DNA of 43,698 bases from the NCBI GenBank assembly GCA_903820035.1, contig CAIJFT010000109.1, positions 1 to 43,698 on the forward strand, read 5' to 3'. A model generated the notes under the pieces. That model saw only the letters and a program-made list of their open reading frames with translations. It was not told the DNA's origin and searched no databases. Shown one piece after another: positions 1-9,013 of the stretch. Numbering within the stretch: the stretch's first letter is position 1; each line of letters begins with the position of its first letter. The DNA is from an uncultured Opitutia bacterium (lineage in GTDB: Bacteria > Verrucomicrobiota > Verrucomicrobiia > Opitutales > Opitutaceae). Position numbers and translations under genes: made by a program.

Positions 1-79
1 GTGGCCGACGACCACGACCGTCGCCGCCCACTGGGTCGACGGTCCGACGCTGCGCCCGGCCGCGGACACCAGACTTTAA
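1..79 (+). CDS. C-terminal end of an unknown protein (partial, cut by window edge)
   Basis: Reading from base 2, 25 codons run to a TAA at 77-79. Nearly every third position is G or C, which is the codon signature of the genuine genes in this window. The visible tail ends in PAADTRL. It is too short to assign a family. The gene converges on the oxidoreductase that follows, and the space between them holds a degenerate copy of the hairpin repeat. It could be a chance open frame, because the whole region is GC-rich. Confidence 0.5.
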   Translation, partial: WPTTTTVAAHWVDGPTLRPAADTRL

Positions 80-210
80 ACCGAAAGTTCGGGGAGGGCG
101 GAAAGATCTCAATCCCCCTCCTTCGCCCGATCTTCCCGCCCATCCGGTTCCCTTTTCTGGTTCTGCAGTTTTGCCTGCGTGGTGGAAATCACCTCGAGCT
201 GCGAATCGAT

Positions 211-238
211 GAATCGCCCGATGGGAGTCGGGCCCACC
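211..238. repeat. Degenerate half copy of composite hairpin repeat
   Basis: The core at 215-235 has the arms CCCGA and TCGGG. It aligns with the second hairpin of the fuller copies near 26.9, 33.3 and 36.1 kb, with a 2-nt deletion in the centre. The preceding GAATCG resembles the GAAACG that leads into the hairpin elsewhere. The first hairpin of the element is not recognisable here. It lies between two convergent genes. Confidence 0.45.
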
Positions 239-274
239 CGGATCGGACTCTCAGCCCTCAACTCCGCCCCTCCC

Positions 275-1606
275 TCACACCAGCTGCGGCATCTCGAAAC
301 CGGGCCGGTAGGCGCGCGTGAGGGTGGAGTTCATCTCGGCGTCCTTGAAGCGCTGCGACGCCGGATCGAACGCGAGTGAGCGGCCGGCGCGGAACGCGGT
401 GTTGCCGAGGTGGCAGTGCGCGCAGGAGAGGGCGGCATCCTCCACCGAGACCGGCAAGTCCGAAGCCTTGCGCGAGCGGATCGCCTTGAACCAGCGCGTG
501 AACTTGTCGGCCTTTTCCTCCTTCAACCCCGCGGGCACGGGAATCGACTCGCGCGGGCCGCTCTTGGTTTCCTTGTAGGAGAAGAAGCCCTTGCCGCGGA
601 CGTAATAGCCCTTGGTGCCGAAGAAACTGTTGCCGCAGTTACCACCCTCGGCCTCCTCGAACGACCCGAGGTTGCGCACTTCGAAGGTCATGATGGAGCC
701 GTCGGCGTACGAGAAGGTCGTCGCCTGGGTGTTCGGCGTCTGGCCCGCGTCATCGAGCCCGAAGCGGCCACCGGCGCTGTGCACGCTGGTCGGCAACCCG
801 CGGTTATGGCCCCAGCAGGCGATGTCCATCTCGTGCACGCCCTGGTTGCCGATCTCGCCGTTGCCGTAGGCCCAAAAGTAGTGCCAGTCGTAGTGCACGT
901 GCAGGCCGGGCTTTTTGCGCACCGTGTTGACCTGGAACGGCTGTTCGGATGCCGGTCCCTGCCACAGGGACCAGTCGAGAAACTCCGGCACCGGTCCAGG
1001 CGCCCCGCGACCGATGGGACCGCGGTTGCCGTTCTTGTAGACGTAGCCGCGCGACTCGACGATTTTGCCGATGAAGCCGTCGTGCATCAGCTGCATGTCG
1101 CGGATCAGCGTGCCGTTCGACCGGCTCTGCGTGCCATGGAGGACGATCCGGCCATGCTTCTTCGCGGCGGCGGCGACCTGCTGGCCCTCGAAGATGTTAT
1201 GCGACATCGGCTTTTCGACGTACACGTCCTTGCCGGCCTGGCAGGCCCAGACGGCGGCGAGCGCGTGCCAATGGTTCGGCGTCGCGATGGTGACGGCGTC
1301 GATCGCGGGGTCCTGCAGCGCGTCACGGATATCCTTATACAACTTCGGCGCCTTGCCTTGGGCGGCCTGGACGACGGCGGCGCCCTTGGCGCGCACGTTG
1401 GCGTCGACATCACAGAGGGCGACGTACTCAGCCTGACCCTTGAGCGCGAGGATGTCCCTGATGTGGCTGGAGCCCTGGCCGTTGAAGCCGATGGTGCAAA
1501 CGCGGATGCGGTTATTGGCACCGATGACGGTGCCCTGGGCCTTCATGCCGGCGACAATGACGGCCGCGGCGCTGGAACCGAGAAACTGACGACGGGAGAA
1601 CTTCAT
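275..1606 (-). CDS. Secreted (Tat) Gfo/Idh/MocA family oxidoreductase
   Basis: The 443-residue protein is a predicted NAD(P)-dependent sugar or polyol dehydrogenase exported folded. The ATG at 1606 is chosen because it places a Tat signal (SRRQFLG, residues 4-10, then a short hydrophobic stretch) at the N terminus; the frame is open further upstream but has no export signal there. A Rossmann domain follows, with a nucleotide-binding loop GFNGQG (40-45), ATPNHWH (108-114) and the family's EKP motif (131-133), whose lysine is usually catalytic. The C-terminal half contains the GVHEMDIACWGHN stretch common in secreted members from Verrucomicrobiota and Planctomycetota. The substrate cannot be read from sequence. 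It stands alone, with the tRNA-Leu gene upstream on the same strand. Confidence 0.9.
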   Translation of the reverse strand: MKFSRRQFLGSSAAAVIVAGMKAQGTVIGANNRIRVCTIGFNGQGSSHIRDILALKGQAEYVALCDVDANVRAKGAAVVQAAQGKAPKLYKDIRDALQDPAIDAVTIATPNHWHALAAVWACQAGKDVYVEKPMSHNIFEGQQVAAAAKKHGRIVLHGTQSRSNGTLIRDMQLMHDGFIGKIVESRGYVYKNGNRGPIGRGAPGPVPEFLDWSLWQGPASEQPFQVNTVRKKPGLHVHYDWHYFWAYGNGEIGNQGVHEMDIACWGHNRGLPTSVHSAGGRFGLDDAGQTPNTQATTFSYADGSIMTFEVRNLGSFEEAEGGNCGNSFFGTKGYYVRGKGFFSYKETKSGPRESIPVPAGLKEEKADKFTRWFKAIRSRKASDLPVSVEDAALSCAHCHLGNTAFRAGRSLAFDPASQRFKDAEMNSTLTRAYRPGFEMPQLV

Positions 1607-1780
1607 GGGGATGAGGGGGTGAAGCGAAACCGGGGTGGACCGACGGCCACCAGACGGACGCAAAAGGGCAAACGTGGCGAGCCGCGAGTCGCGCGGGGGA
1701 GAAGGCGCAAGGCTCAACGCCCAGCGCCCGCCGGGGGAAGCGTTATCGGGCGAGCGCGGCCGTCAGCCGCCGCCGGCGTG

Positions 1781-1821
1781 CCAGCCTTAGCTCCGCCGCG
1801 CCGCGGCGGGGCGAAGGCTGG
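1781..1821 (-). terminator. Strong hairpin abutting the 3' end of tRNA-Leu
   Basis: Two 19-nt arms (1781-1799 and 1803-1821) separated by three bases pair at 17 positions, plus one G-T wobble and one mismatch. The tRNA-proximal arm includes the encoded CCA of the tRNA (1819-1821). No U run follows on the minus strand, so it may be a processing or stability structure rather than a classic intrinsic terminator. Confidence 0.6.
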
Positions 1822-1902
1822 TGCCCGGGACAGGACTCGAACCTGCACACCTTACGGCAAAGGCTTCTAAGACCTTCGTGTCTGCCATTCCACCACCCGG
1901 GC
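1819..1902 (-). tRNA. tRNA-Leu (anticodon UAG)
   Basis: The minus strand folds as a class II tRNA. The 7-bp acceptor stem GCCCGGG/CCCGGGC is at 1896-1902 and 1823-1829, with discriminator A and an encoded CCA. The anticodon stem AAGGT/GCCTT encloses loop CTTAGAA with TAG at the anticodon. A long variable arm is followed by the T arm with TTCGAGT. The long variable arm and A discriminator fit leucine, and the anticodon reads CUN codons. Confidence 0.95.
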
Positions 1903-2026
1903 GAGGACGAACCCGCCCAATGTCGAAGGTGGGCGGAAACGGGGCAAGCGCTGAAATCACCCGCGGCCCTCCCTTTGGGGTTATCGCGTGCTGGACTCCA
2001 CCGCGGGCGTACTTGTAGATGGCCGG

Positions 2027-2692
2027 ATGCTTCGCCTGTCGTGCAAGGCCCTCGGCGCCGCCGGCCTCCTCGCGTTTTTTGCCGCCTCCGGCCTCCGGGC
2101 CGAACTCACTTGGGCCAACCGCGAGGTACAGTATGAGGCCAAGCTCGACGAAGAAAGCATCCGGCTCGTTTTTGCGTTCACCAACGCCACCCGCCAGCCC
2201 GTCACGCTCACCGAAATCGAGACGAGTTGCGGCTGCACCGCCGCCACCTCGGCCAAGAAAATCTACGCCCCCGGCGAGCAGGGCCAGATCGACGTGATCT
2301 TCGACGCGAAGGGCACGGCCGGGGTTCAGCAGAAGACGATCTACGTGCGCACCAGCGACGCGGCCGAGGCCACCGCCCTCACCTTCAAGGTGAATGTGCC
2401 GGCTTGGCTGGAAATCACCCCGCGTCTGATCTGGTGGCGCACCGGCGACAAAAACAGCCTCAAGGACTCGATTGTGACGCTGACGGAACCCGCCAAAATC
2501 AAACTCACCGCCGCCTCGGTCGACGGTGACGCCTTCACGGCCACGATCGTGCCCGAACCCGACGGCCGCCGCTACCGCATCGTCGTGCAACCAGTGGCAA
2601 CGACCGGCCCGGCCCAAGCAACGGTCACCGTGGTCGCAGAACTCGCCGGCGGCGAAAGCCGCAAGTATGTCATCTTCGCCCAAGTCCGTTGA
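2027..2692 (+). CDS. DUF1573 domain protein, secreted
   Basis: The 221-residue protein starts at the ATG at 2027, which gives a clean signal peptide (about residues 1-25, ending SGLRA). An in-frame codon at 1988 would bury that signal. The mature part opens with the DUF1573 pattern: a beta-rich domain with FAFTNAT, then SCGCT at 67-71, a thiol pair typical of the family, then APGEQGQI. DUF1573 is an Ig/MSP-like domain of unknown function found in the periplasm of Bacteroidota, Verrucomicrobiota and Planctomycetota. The last 26 bases overlap the rhodanese gene, which itself overlaps a MauE-like gene, so the three are almost certainly one transcript. A role in envelope thiol chemistry is inferred from these partners. 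Confidence 0.85.
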   Translation: MLRLSCKALGAAGLLAFFAASGLRAELTWANREVQYEAKLDEESIRLVFAFTNATRQPVTLTEIETSCGCTAATSAKKIYAPGEQGQIDVIFDAKGTAGVQQKTIYVRTSDAAEATALTFKVNVPAWLEITPRLIWWRTGDKNSLKDSIVTLTEPAKIKLTAASVDGDAFTATIVPEPDGRRYRIVVQPVATTGPAQATVTVVAELAGGESRKYVIFAQVR

Positions 2693-3134
2693 CCCGGCCC
2701 GCGGGGGACGCCGGCTGGCCCGCGAAGCCGCCTTCCTCTTCTGGTGTACCTTGGTACCCGCGGCCCTGGCGGGATGGTTGCACCCGCGGAGCGCGTTCCA
2801 CGCCCAAGCCACGCCGCGCGACGTGACCAAGATCGAGCTCGCCGCGGTCCAAGGCTGGAGCCAGCCGGTCCTCTGGGTGGATGCGCGCCCTGCTCCGGTG
2901 TTCGCCGCGGCGCACATTCCCGGGGCCGTAAACCTCACCGAACGCGCCTGGGAAATGCAGTTGGGTAACGTGGTCGGCGGTTGGACGCCCCAGACCCGGA
3001 TCGTCGTGTACTGCGATGGAGCCGGTTGCCAGACCAGCACCGCCGTGGCCCAACGGCTGAAACACGACCTCCAACTCGAACGCATCTACGTGCTCACCGG
3101 CGGCTGGACCGCGTGGCAGGCGACCAAGCGATGA
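2667..3134 (+). CDS. Membrane-anchored rhodanese-like protein
   Basis: The 155-residue protein has one N-terminal transmembrane segment (about 20-38) and a single rhodanese domain (about 53-155). VDARPAPVFAAAHIPGAVNL at 71-90 is the rhodanese entry motif. VVYCDGAGCQTS carries the predicted persulfide-forming Cys116 in the active-site loop, and the domain ends in the usual GGWTAW. The start at 2667 is inside the preceding DUF1573 gene, which suggests translational coupling. The stop overlaps the next start as ATGA. The domain probably faces the periplasm. Rhodaneses transfer sulfane sulfur, but the acceptor here is unknown. Confidence 0.85.
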   Translation: MSSSPKSVDPARGGRRLAREAAFLFWCTLVPAALAGWLHPRSAFHAQATPRDVTKIELAAVQGWSQPVLWVDARPAPVFAAAHIPGAVNLTERAWEMQLGNVVGGWTPQTRIVVYCDGAGCQTSTAVAQRLKHDLQLERIYVLTGGWTAWQATKR

Positions 3135-3565
3135 AAGCGTTCCACCTGCTCCTGCGCATCACCCTCGGCGGCGCGATGCTGTACGCCGGCGCCCTCAAGG
3201 CCCTCGATCCCGCCGCGTTTGCCGCCTCGCTCGCGAACTACCAGCTGTTCCCCGCCTTCCTGCTCGCCCCGCTTGCCACCCTGCTTCCGTGGCTGGAGCT
3301 CGTCGTTGGCGCGGCCCTCCTCACCCGCCGTTTCCCCGCCGGCGCCGCCGCCTGGTGCACCGTACTCGGCGCCGGCTTCGTCACTGCGCTCGGCACCGCT
3401 TGGCTGCGCGGGATCAACCTGGATTGCGGCTGCTTCGGGACCAGCGCCGCAGCGGGCGAAGGGAGTCTCGCGTTGGCGCTCGCCCGCGCCGGACTGATCC
3501 TTGCCGCGGCGGCAACGTTGCTCCGGCTGGAAATGAAAGTCGGGAGCGGACCCGGCCCGCGCTAA
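3131..3565 (+). CDS. MauE/DoxX-like membrane protein
   Basis: The 144-residue protein has four predicted transmembrane helices (about 5-22, 40-62, 72-92 and 116-135). Its start overlaps the rhodanese stop as ATGA. The loop before the last helix contains DCGCFG (98-103), the signature of MauE/DoxX-type proteins. MauE is needed for disulfide formation in methylamine dehydrogenase, but no mau structural genes are present. Here it most likely works with the DUF1573 and rhodanese proteins in redox or sulfur handling at the membrane, which is inference from the overlapping genes. The family call is firm and the function is open. Confidence 0.8.
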   Translation: MKAFHLLLRITLGGAMLYAGALKALDPAAFAASLANYQLFPAFLLAPLATLLPWLELVVGAALLTRRFPAGAAAWCTVLGAGFVTALGTAWLRGINLDCGCFGTSAAAGEGSLALALARAGLILAAAATLLRLEMKVGSGPGPR

Positions 3566-3637
3566 CGCGACCAGCGCGCGCCCGCCGCCTGCCGCCGCAT
3601 TGACTCCCCGCGGCATCCGCACTGATTCGAAAGCACC

Positions 3638-5659
3638 ATGCTTTCCGGGTTCGCACGTACCCTGCTGTTACCCCTTGTCCTCGGCTTGTCCGCGGCCGCC
3701 TCCCGCGCCCCCGCCGCCGAAGCGCCGTCCGGCCCGCCGACGGTCGAGGAACTCTTCGGTCAGGCCAAGGTGCGGCAACCGCGGCTTTCGCCCGACGGTA
3801 CCAAGATCGCGTTCCTCTTTCCGCACGAGAAGAAGATGGCGCTGGGCGTCTTCGACCGGGCGACCAAGGAATCGCGGATGGTCCTGCGCGCCACCGACGA
3901 AAGCATTTACCGGTACTTCTGGAAAGGGAACGACCGCATCGTCTTCGAGGCCGACGTCGCCGGGAACGAATCGTTCTTCATCGGTTCGACCGACCTCACG
4001 GGCAAAAATGTCCTGCGCATCGCGGAGTCCCAGCGCATCGAAAACAACCTCACCGGCGATTTTGCCGGCCTGATCGATCCGCTACCGCTGGATCCCGACC
4101 GCATCGCGGTTTTCGGCTTCTTCGGGGGCAACATCGATAATGCCACGTTTGTGGGCGGGGCCGCGATCATCGCGCGGCTGAACGTCCGGAACCGCGGGCT
4201 CTCGCCCCAACTCGAGCTCCGCGAAAACGACCGCCACGTCGCCTTCGTCCTCGACCACCGCGGCAACCTGCGGCTGCGCGCGCGCCTTGAAGGCAAGACG
4301 TTGGTCTGGGAGCACCGGACCGACGACCGCCAGCCCTTCCGCCGCGTCGCCGAGCATCCGTTTCATGGTTACGCCGAAACCTGGCATCCCGAAACGTTCG
4401 CCGCGGACAACACCACGCTCTGGCTGATCTCGCGCGAGGAGCATGACCGCGGGGCGCTCTACGCCCTGGACACGCGCACCTTCACCCGCGGCCCCGCCCT
4501 CTTCGTGCCGCCCGAGGGCGAGATTTCCGAAATCATCACCACGCCGGACCGCGCCCGCCTGCTCGGCGTGCGTTACGAGGCGGAGCGTGGCCGCTACCAC
4601 TGGTTCGACGCCGACCGTGGGGCCCTGCAGACGAAACTCGAGCAGACCTTCCTCGGTTGCGATGTCCGCGTCTCGAGTCGTTCCGACGACCAGACCGTCG
4701 CCCTCGTCTGGGTCGGCCACGACCGCGAGGCCGGCGTCTACTACGTGTTCGACCAAAAGGCGGGGTCGCTCACGCAGTTCAAGCGCACGCGGGAAATCGA
4801 TCCCGCGCGCCTCTCGCCGCGGCGCCCCATTCAATACCAGGCCCGCGACGGCCTCGTGATCCACGGCTACCTCACCGTGCCGCGCGGTCAGGAAGGCCGC
4901 AAGCTGCCCTTGGTCATTCACCCGCACGGCGGGCCCTTCGGGGTGCGCGACGGCTGGGGCTTCGACACCGACGCCCAGTTTCTCGCGGGCCGCGGCTATG
5001 CCGTGCTGCAGCCGAACTACCGCGGCTCCGGCGGGTACGGACGCGAGTTCATCAACAAAGGCCGCCACCAGTGGGGCCGGGCGATGCAGGACGATCTAAC
5101 GGACGCCGTAAAGTGGGCCGTCGACCAGGGCATCGCCGATCCGGCCCGCGTGGCGATCTACGGCGCCAGCTACGGCGGTTATGCCTCGCTGATCGGGGCG
5201 ATGCTGACGCCCGACCTCTACGCGTGCGCGGTCAACTACGTCGGAGCCTCCGACCTGGAAATCACCTTCAAGCAGCGCGGCGAGGATGCATGGCGGGCGC
5301 CCGACGAGTTCAGCTTTCAGCGCGAATGGGTCGGGCCGACGCGGGCGTACCGCGACGAAACTTCGCCGCTGAATCTCGTCGAACGAATCCAGATTCCCAC
5401 GCTCCACGCCTACGGCGCCGAGGATCCGCGGGTGAAGATCAACCACTGGACCCGGCTCGAGCCGCTGTTGAAGAAATCGGGCAAGGACTACCAGTCGATC
5501 GTGGAGGGTCGGCAGGGCCACGGCTTCCGCAACGAGGCGGAGTCGGTCTCCTTCTACGCCGCGCTGGAAGCGTTCCTCGCCAAGAATCTCGTCGACCGGA
5601 AGGCCAACGTGAAGGTCGGCCAACCGCGCGTGATCGATCTCCCGGCGAAGGAGGAGTAA
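3638..5659 (+). CDS. S9 family peptidase (prolyl oligopeptidase type), secreted
   Basis: The 673-residue protein has a signal peptide (about 1-28), an N-terminal beta-propeller region (about 35-400) and a C-terminal alpha/beta hydrolase domain. The catalytic residues can be placed: Ser511 in GASYGG, Asp596 in YGAEDPR and His628 in RQGHGF. HPHGGPFG near 427 forms the oxyanion region. The family cleaves peptides, often after proline or at the N terminus of di/tripeptides, here probably in the periplasm. It is paralogous to the peptidase at 9612-11654, and both end with a VIDLPA motif. It converges on a TonB receptor gene 24 bases away. No promoter could be assigned. Confidence 0.92.
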   Translation: MLSGFARTLLLPLVLGLSAAASRAPAAEAPSGPPTVEELFGQAKVRQPRLSPDGTKIAFLFPHEKKMALGVFDRATKESRMVLRATDESIYRYFWKGNDRIVFEADVAGNESFFIGSTDLTGKNVLRIAESQRIENNLTGDFAGLIDPLPLDPDRIAVFGFFGGNIDNATFVGGAAIIARLNVRNRGLSPQLELRENDRHVAFVLDHRGNLRLRARLEGKTLVWEHRTDDRQPFRRVAEHPFHGYAETWHPETFAADNTTLWLISREEHDRGALYALDTRTFTRGPALFVPPEGEISEIITTPDRARLLGVRYEAERGRYHWFDADRGALQTKLEQTFLGCDVRVSSRSDDQTVALVWVGHDREAGVYYVFDQKAGSLTQFKRTREIDPARLSPRRPIQYQARDGLVIHGYLTVPRGQEGRKLPLVIHPHGGPFGVRDGWGFDTDAQFLAGRGYAVLQPNYRGSGGYGREFINKGRHQWGRAMQDDLTDAVKWAVDQGIADPARVAIYGASYGGYASLIGAMLTPDLYACAVNYVGASDLEITFKQRGEDAWRAPDEFSFQREWVGPTRAYRDETSPLNLVERIQIPTLHAYGAEDPRVKINHWTRLEPLLKKSGKDYQSIVEGRQGHGFRNEAESVSFYAALEAFLAKNLVDRKANVKVGQPRVIDLPAKEE

Positions 5660-5683
5660 CGCCTTGGATCGGGCGGGTCCGCC

Positions 5684-8617
5684 TCAGAATTTACGCCCGA
5701 CCGACAGGTACCAGAAACGGCCTTCCGACGTGTAAAGCCCGCCTGGATACCCGGTGGTGTTGCCACCGCCGCCGTAGGCCTGGGGCGGATCCCAGTCGGC
5801 GACATTCCGCACGCCGAGTGAAACCTTGGTGTCGCGGAGCCAGCGGCCGTGCGTCCCGCGGAAATTATAGGTCACCTGGCCGTCGACAAGATACCGGTCG
5901 CTCACGCCCCACGGCGAGCCGTCGGGCTTGGTGTCGGCGAACCCATCCGTGTACGAAACGACCCCGTGAAAATTCCAGTTCTTGAACGCCCAATTCAAGT
6001 GCACGCGCCCCTTCCACTTGAGGTAACCGTCGGCCCCCACCCCGGTGGAATCCAACCCCAGCACCCCGCGCAGGGGCGCTCCTGCCGTTGCCGAACGATC
6101 GAAACGGGTGACGAGGGTCCAAACGGTGGAGATCTCCCAACGCCCGAGCGCATCGGTCGGCAACTGGTAGCCGCCACTGAAATCCCAGCCTTCGACCTTC
6201 GTCTGGCCGACGTTGTAGAAGACCGCGTTGACGACGCTGATCGCGCCGGAAGAGCCGACCAGAACCCCCTCGCCGGGCGAGAGCCCGCCTGGGGCGAGGC
6301 CGAAGGCGCGGAGGACGGTGTTTTGCGGGTTAGACTCGACCGTGCCCTTCCGGGTGACGGCCCAGAAATCGGTCCCAAGCGAAAATCCCTTCAACGCCGG
6401 CGTCGTGGGCGACCAGATGAAGCCGGCGTTGAAGTAATTCGTTTTCTCCGCTTCCAGCCGGCGATTGCCGCGGAACGTGACCGGCTGCTCCGGCTCGATG
6501 TAGCCGTCGCGCGGATCGACGATCGAAGTGAGGGCCGCGATCGGCGACGAATAGAGTTCGAACAACGACGGTTCGCGAAAGCCCTCCGAGTAGCTGGAGC
6601 GCACGGTGAGCTGACGCGCGACCGGCTGCCAGCGCAGCCCGACTTTCGGCACGGTGGTGTCGCGGTGGCTGCTGAAAAACTGCTCGTGCCGCACCGACCC
6701 ACTCGCCTCCACACTCGGGAGCAACGGAATCCGCGCCTCGAAAAAGAGCCCGCCGATCTTGCGCTGGGCGCGCGTGATCGCGGTGGGTTGGGAGCCGATC
6801 AGATCGCCGGTGGAAGCCCGCAGATCCGGACTCTGGCTCAGCTGCTCGCGACGGAAGTCACCGCCAAACGCGATGCCAAGGGGGCCGTGCGGCAGCATGA
6901 GTAGTTCGCGCGTCGAACCAATCAGACTCAGCTGGGCCAGGGACGACATGTTGGTGTCCCGCACCGTGACCGTCGCGTAGTCCGCCAGTGCGGCGTTGGT
7001 CGCCACCGGATTGAGGTAATAGCCGAAGGGATTGTACGGCGTGGTCGTGCCCACATAGGCGGAACTACGCGGGTCGAAGGCGGGGGAGTTGGCATTGACC
7101 ACCTCATTGAAGCGCGAGGCGGAGCTCATCCGGTTGCGATTGCCGTCGCGGATGGAGCTGTAGCTGAACGAGCCGTCGAAGTTCCACTTCCCCGCGATAT
7201 TTTCGCCCTTGATTCCGGCGGCGGCGAGGACCGCTTCGGTCTCGGACCGGATGATCCGGTTGCCGAACTCCGCGAGGCGGCCGCGGCTGCCGTCGGCGAT
7301 ATCCTGATTGAAAGGATTGTACGGGTTGAAGGCACCGGCCGTTGCGATCCGCTGGACGACGCCATTGACGATCTTCGTACCGGGCCCGGCGATGATGCCG
7401 ATGGGCACCACCGTACCCGGCACCACCTGCAGCAGCGAACCGCGGAATGGGTCAATGACCGTGAGGATCGGGTTGTTCGTCCGTGCCGGGATCACGAGCC
7501 CGGTCTGCCCCGGCGTGCTGAAGTCACCGGTGGCGGAGGGCGCGAGTTGGTTTTCAACCACCACCTGCTGGTACGAAAAGTCGGCGTAGGCCTTCACGTG
7601 GTCGGTTCCGAACAGCTTGCGTTCGCCCGACAACAGCGCGCCACCGCGACGAAATTCCGGATACGACATCGACGCCCCGTTGGGGTTGAACGTCGAACTG
7701 TAGCCGCTGGAGAACGTGTACTGCGCGGCGGGACGGAGGCCGTTGTTCGCCGGATCAGCGCCGGACTGCGCATAGAAAACGCCCGAATTGCTCGCGAGCC
7801 CGCGGATCGGGGCCGTCACAACCTGACCGAGTGCGGCCGCCGCCGCAAAACGGCTCAGCTCGAGGTTGAACGGACTCGCGTTGGCACTCAGGAACGGCGG
7901 GGCCGCCGAGTAGTCGCGGTCGCGATTGTAGATCGCGTTTTTGCGGAAGAAATTCGCGCCGACGAGGAGGCTAACCTTGTCGCGGTTGACGCCGGTGGCG
8001 ATACTGGCGACGACCTCGGCCGAGTCCCTGTTCGTCGTATTGCCGTAACTGAAGAAACCCTCGGTACCATCCATGCCCCTCCGCAGCCGGATATTGACCA
8101 CACCGGCGACGGCGTCGGCGCCGTAAAGGGCGGACGCCCCGTCCTTGAGCACTTCGATGTTATCGATCGCAGAGAGCGGAATCGAGTTGAGGTCGACGAA
8201 GGCGGTGGTGCCGCCGACACCGACCGGATACGGCGCCACGCGCCGACCGTTGATCAACACAAGGGTGGCCTCGGGCCCAAGGCCGCGCAGCGAAATCGCC
8301 GTCGCGCCGGGGGTAAAGCCGGTGGCATTATTCGAGATCGGCACGGCCTTCGCGTTGGAGACCGTAATTTTTTGGAGCAGGTCGGCCGTATCCGTGGCAC
8401 CGGACTCCGCGATGGCCTTGCGGTCGATGCGGGTCACCGGCGAGGTGCCGGCCTCCACCGCGGCTTCGGTGGACGGAATGTAGGAGCCCGTGACCACGAA
8501 CGCGTCGAGCTTTTGCGGTTCCGGCGCGGTCTGGGCCTGGAGCGGGGCGAGCGGAAGACCAGCGCCGGCAACCAGCGTCAATGCGGCCGCAAGTAACCGC
8601 GGGCAGGGAATGTTCAT
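5684..8617 (-). CDS. TonB-dependent receptor 1
   Basis: The 977-residue outer-membrane receptor starts at the ATG at 8617, chosen because it begins a signal peptide (about 1-29, ending LQAQ). The frame runs further upstream without such a signal. A motif LDAFVVTGSYI (38-47) occupies the TonB-box position. The plug domain (about 55-200) shows ISLRGLGPEATLVLINGRR (108-126) and LKDGASALYGADAVAGVVNI. The remainder is a beta barrel ending in the aromatic SVGRKF. The ligand is unknown. No SusD-like lipoprotein or FecR-type regulator flanks it. Its convergent neighbour is an S9 peptidase, and a second S9/receptor pair follows, which makes peptides a reasonable guess. The 396 bases upstream presumably hold its promoter. 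Confidence 0.93.
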   Translation of the reverse strand: MNIPCPRLLAAALTLVAGAGLPLAPLQAQTAPEPQKLDAFVVTGSYIPSTEAAVEAGTSPVTRIDRKAIAESGATDTADLLQKITVSNAKAVPISNNATGFTPGATAISLRGLGPEATLVLINGRRVAPYPVGVGGTTAFVDLNSIPLSAIDNIEVLKDGASALYGADAVAGVVNIRLRRGMDGTEGFFSYGNTTNRDSAEVVASIATGVNRDKVSLLVGANFFRKNAIYNRDRDYSAAPPFLSANASPFNLELSRFAAAAALGQVVTAPIRGLASNSGVFYAQSGADPANNGLRPAAQYTFSSGYSSTFNPNGASMSYPEFRRGGALLSGERKLFGTDHVKAYADFSYQQVVVENQLAPSATGDFSTPGQTGLVIPARTNNPILTVIDPFRGSLLQVVPGTVVPIGIIAGPGTKIVNGVVQRIATAGAFNPYNPFNQDIADGSRGRLAEFGNRIIRSETEAVLAAAGIKGENIAGKWNFDGSFSYSSIRDGNRNRMSSASRFNEVVNANSPAFDPRSSAYVGTTTPYNPFGYYLNPVATNAALADYATVTVRDTNMSSLAQLSLIGSTRELLMLPHGPLGIAFGGDFRREQLSQSPDLRASTGDLIGSQPTAITRAQRKIGGLFFEARIPLLPSVEASGSVRHEQFFSSHRDTTVPKVGLRWQPVARQLTVRSSYSEGFREPSLFELYSSPIAALTSIVDPRDGYIEPEQPVTFRGNRRLEAEKTNYFNAGFIWSPTTPALKGFSLGTDFWAVTRKGTVESNPQNTVLRAFGLAPGGLSPGEGVLVGSSGAISVVNAVFYNVGQTKVEGWDFSGGYQLPTDALGRWEISTVWTLVTRFDRSATAGAPLRGVLGLDSTGVGADGYLKWKGRVHLNWAFKNWNFHGVVSYTDGFADTKPDGSPWGVSDRYLVDGQVTYNFRGTHGRWLRDTKVSLGVRNVADWDPPQAYGGGGNTTGYPGGLYTSEGRFWYLSVGRKF

Positions 8618-9013
8618 AGGAGCGAGAGCCGGTGGGTAAAGCGCGGAGCGCTGCGGCGCACAAACGAACACCGCGGGAGAATCCAGCGGCAAGCCTAATG
8701 ACGGCGCGCTGGGGGTCCGCGCTTCACCTAAGCCTTCGTTCGGCGCATCGAAAGCCGCGGAGGCCGTCCGGCTTCCCCGGCCGCGGGCGAGCACCGGGCA
8801 AGGGCGGCGGCGGCTCAATGTCCGATCCAAGCGTCCACCTTTTCGAGCGGATTAAAGATTCCCGTAGGCGCGCTTGAACTTGTTTTAGCGCAGCGCACGA
8901 GCGGCCGGAAACGATCTTCTCCCCGTCTGCCGGCGGGCCTGCAACCTTCACCATTGTACCGCAGGAGCCCGCATCGGGTTCTCCGATATCTCGGGTGACG
9001 CCCCGCTGCGGTT
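8618..9013. other. 396-nt non-coding gap upstream of TonB receptor 1
   Basis: This gap lies between the 3' end of the MOSC gene and the start of receptor 1, both on the minus strand. It is GC-rich with small self-complementary patches. One short frame at 8818-8877 could encode 19 residues but has no supporting feature. No RNA gene, terminator with U run or known repeat was recognised. The receptor promoter is likely here but no convincing -35/-10 pair was found. Confidence 0.5.

Noticed and set aside
8818-8877. A 19-residue plus-strand frame in the gap before receptor 1
   Set aside because: It is too short, has no ribosome site and no coding signature, and lies in the likely promoter region of the opposite-strand receptor.
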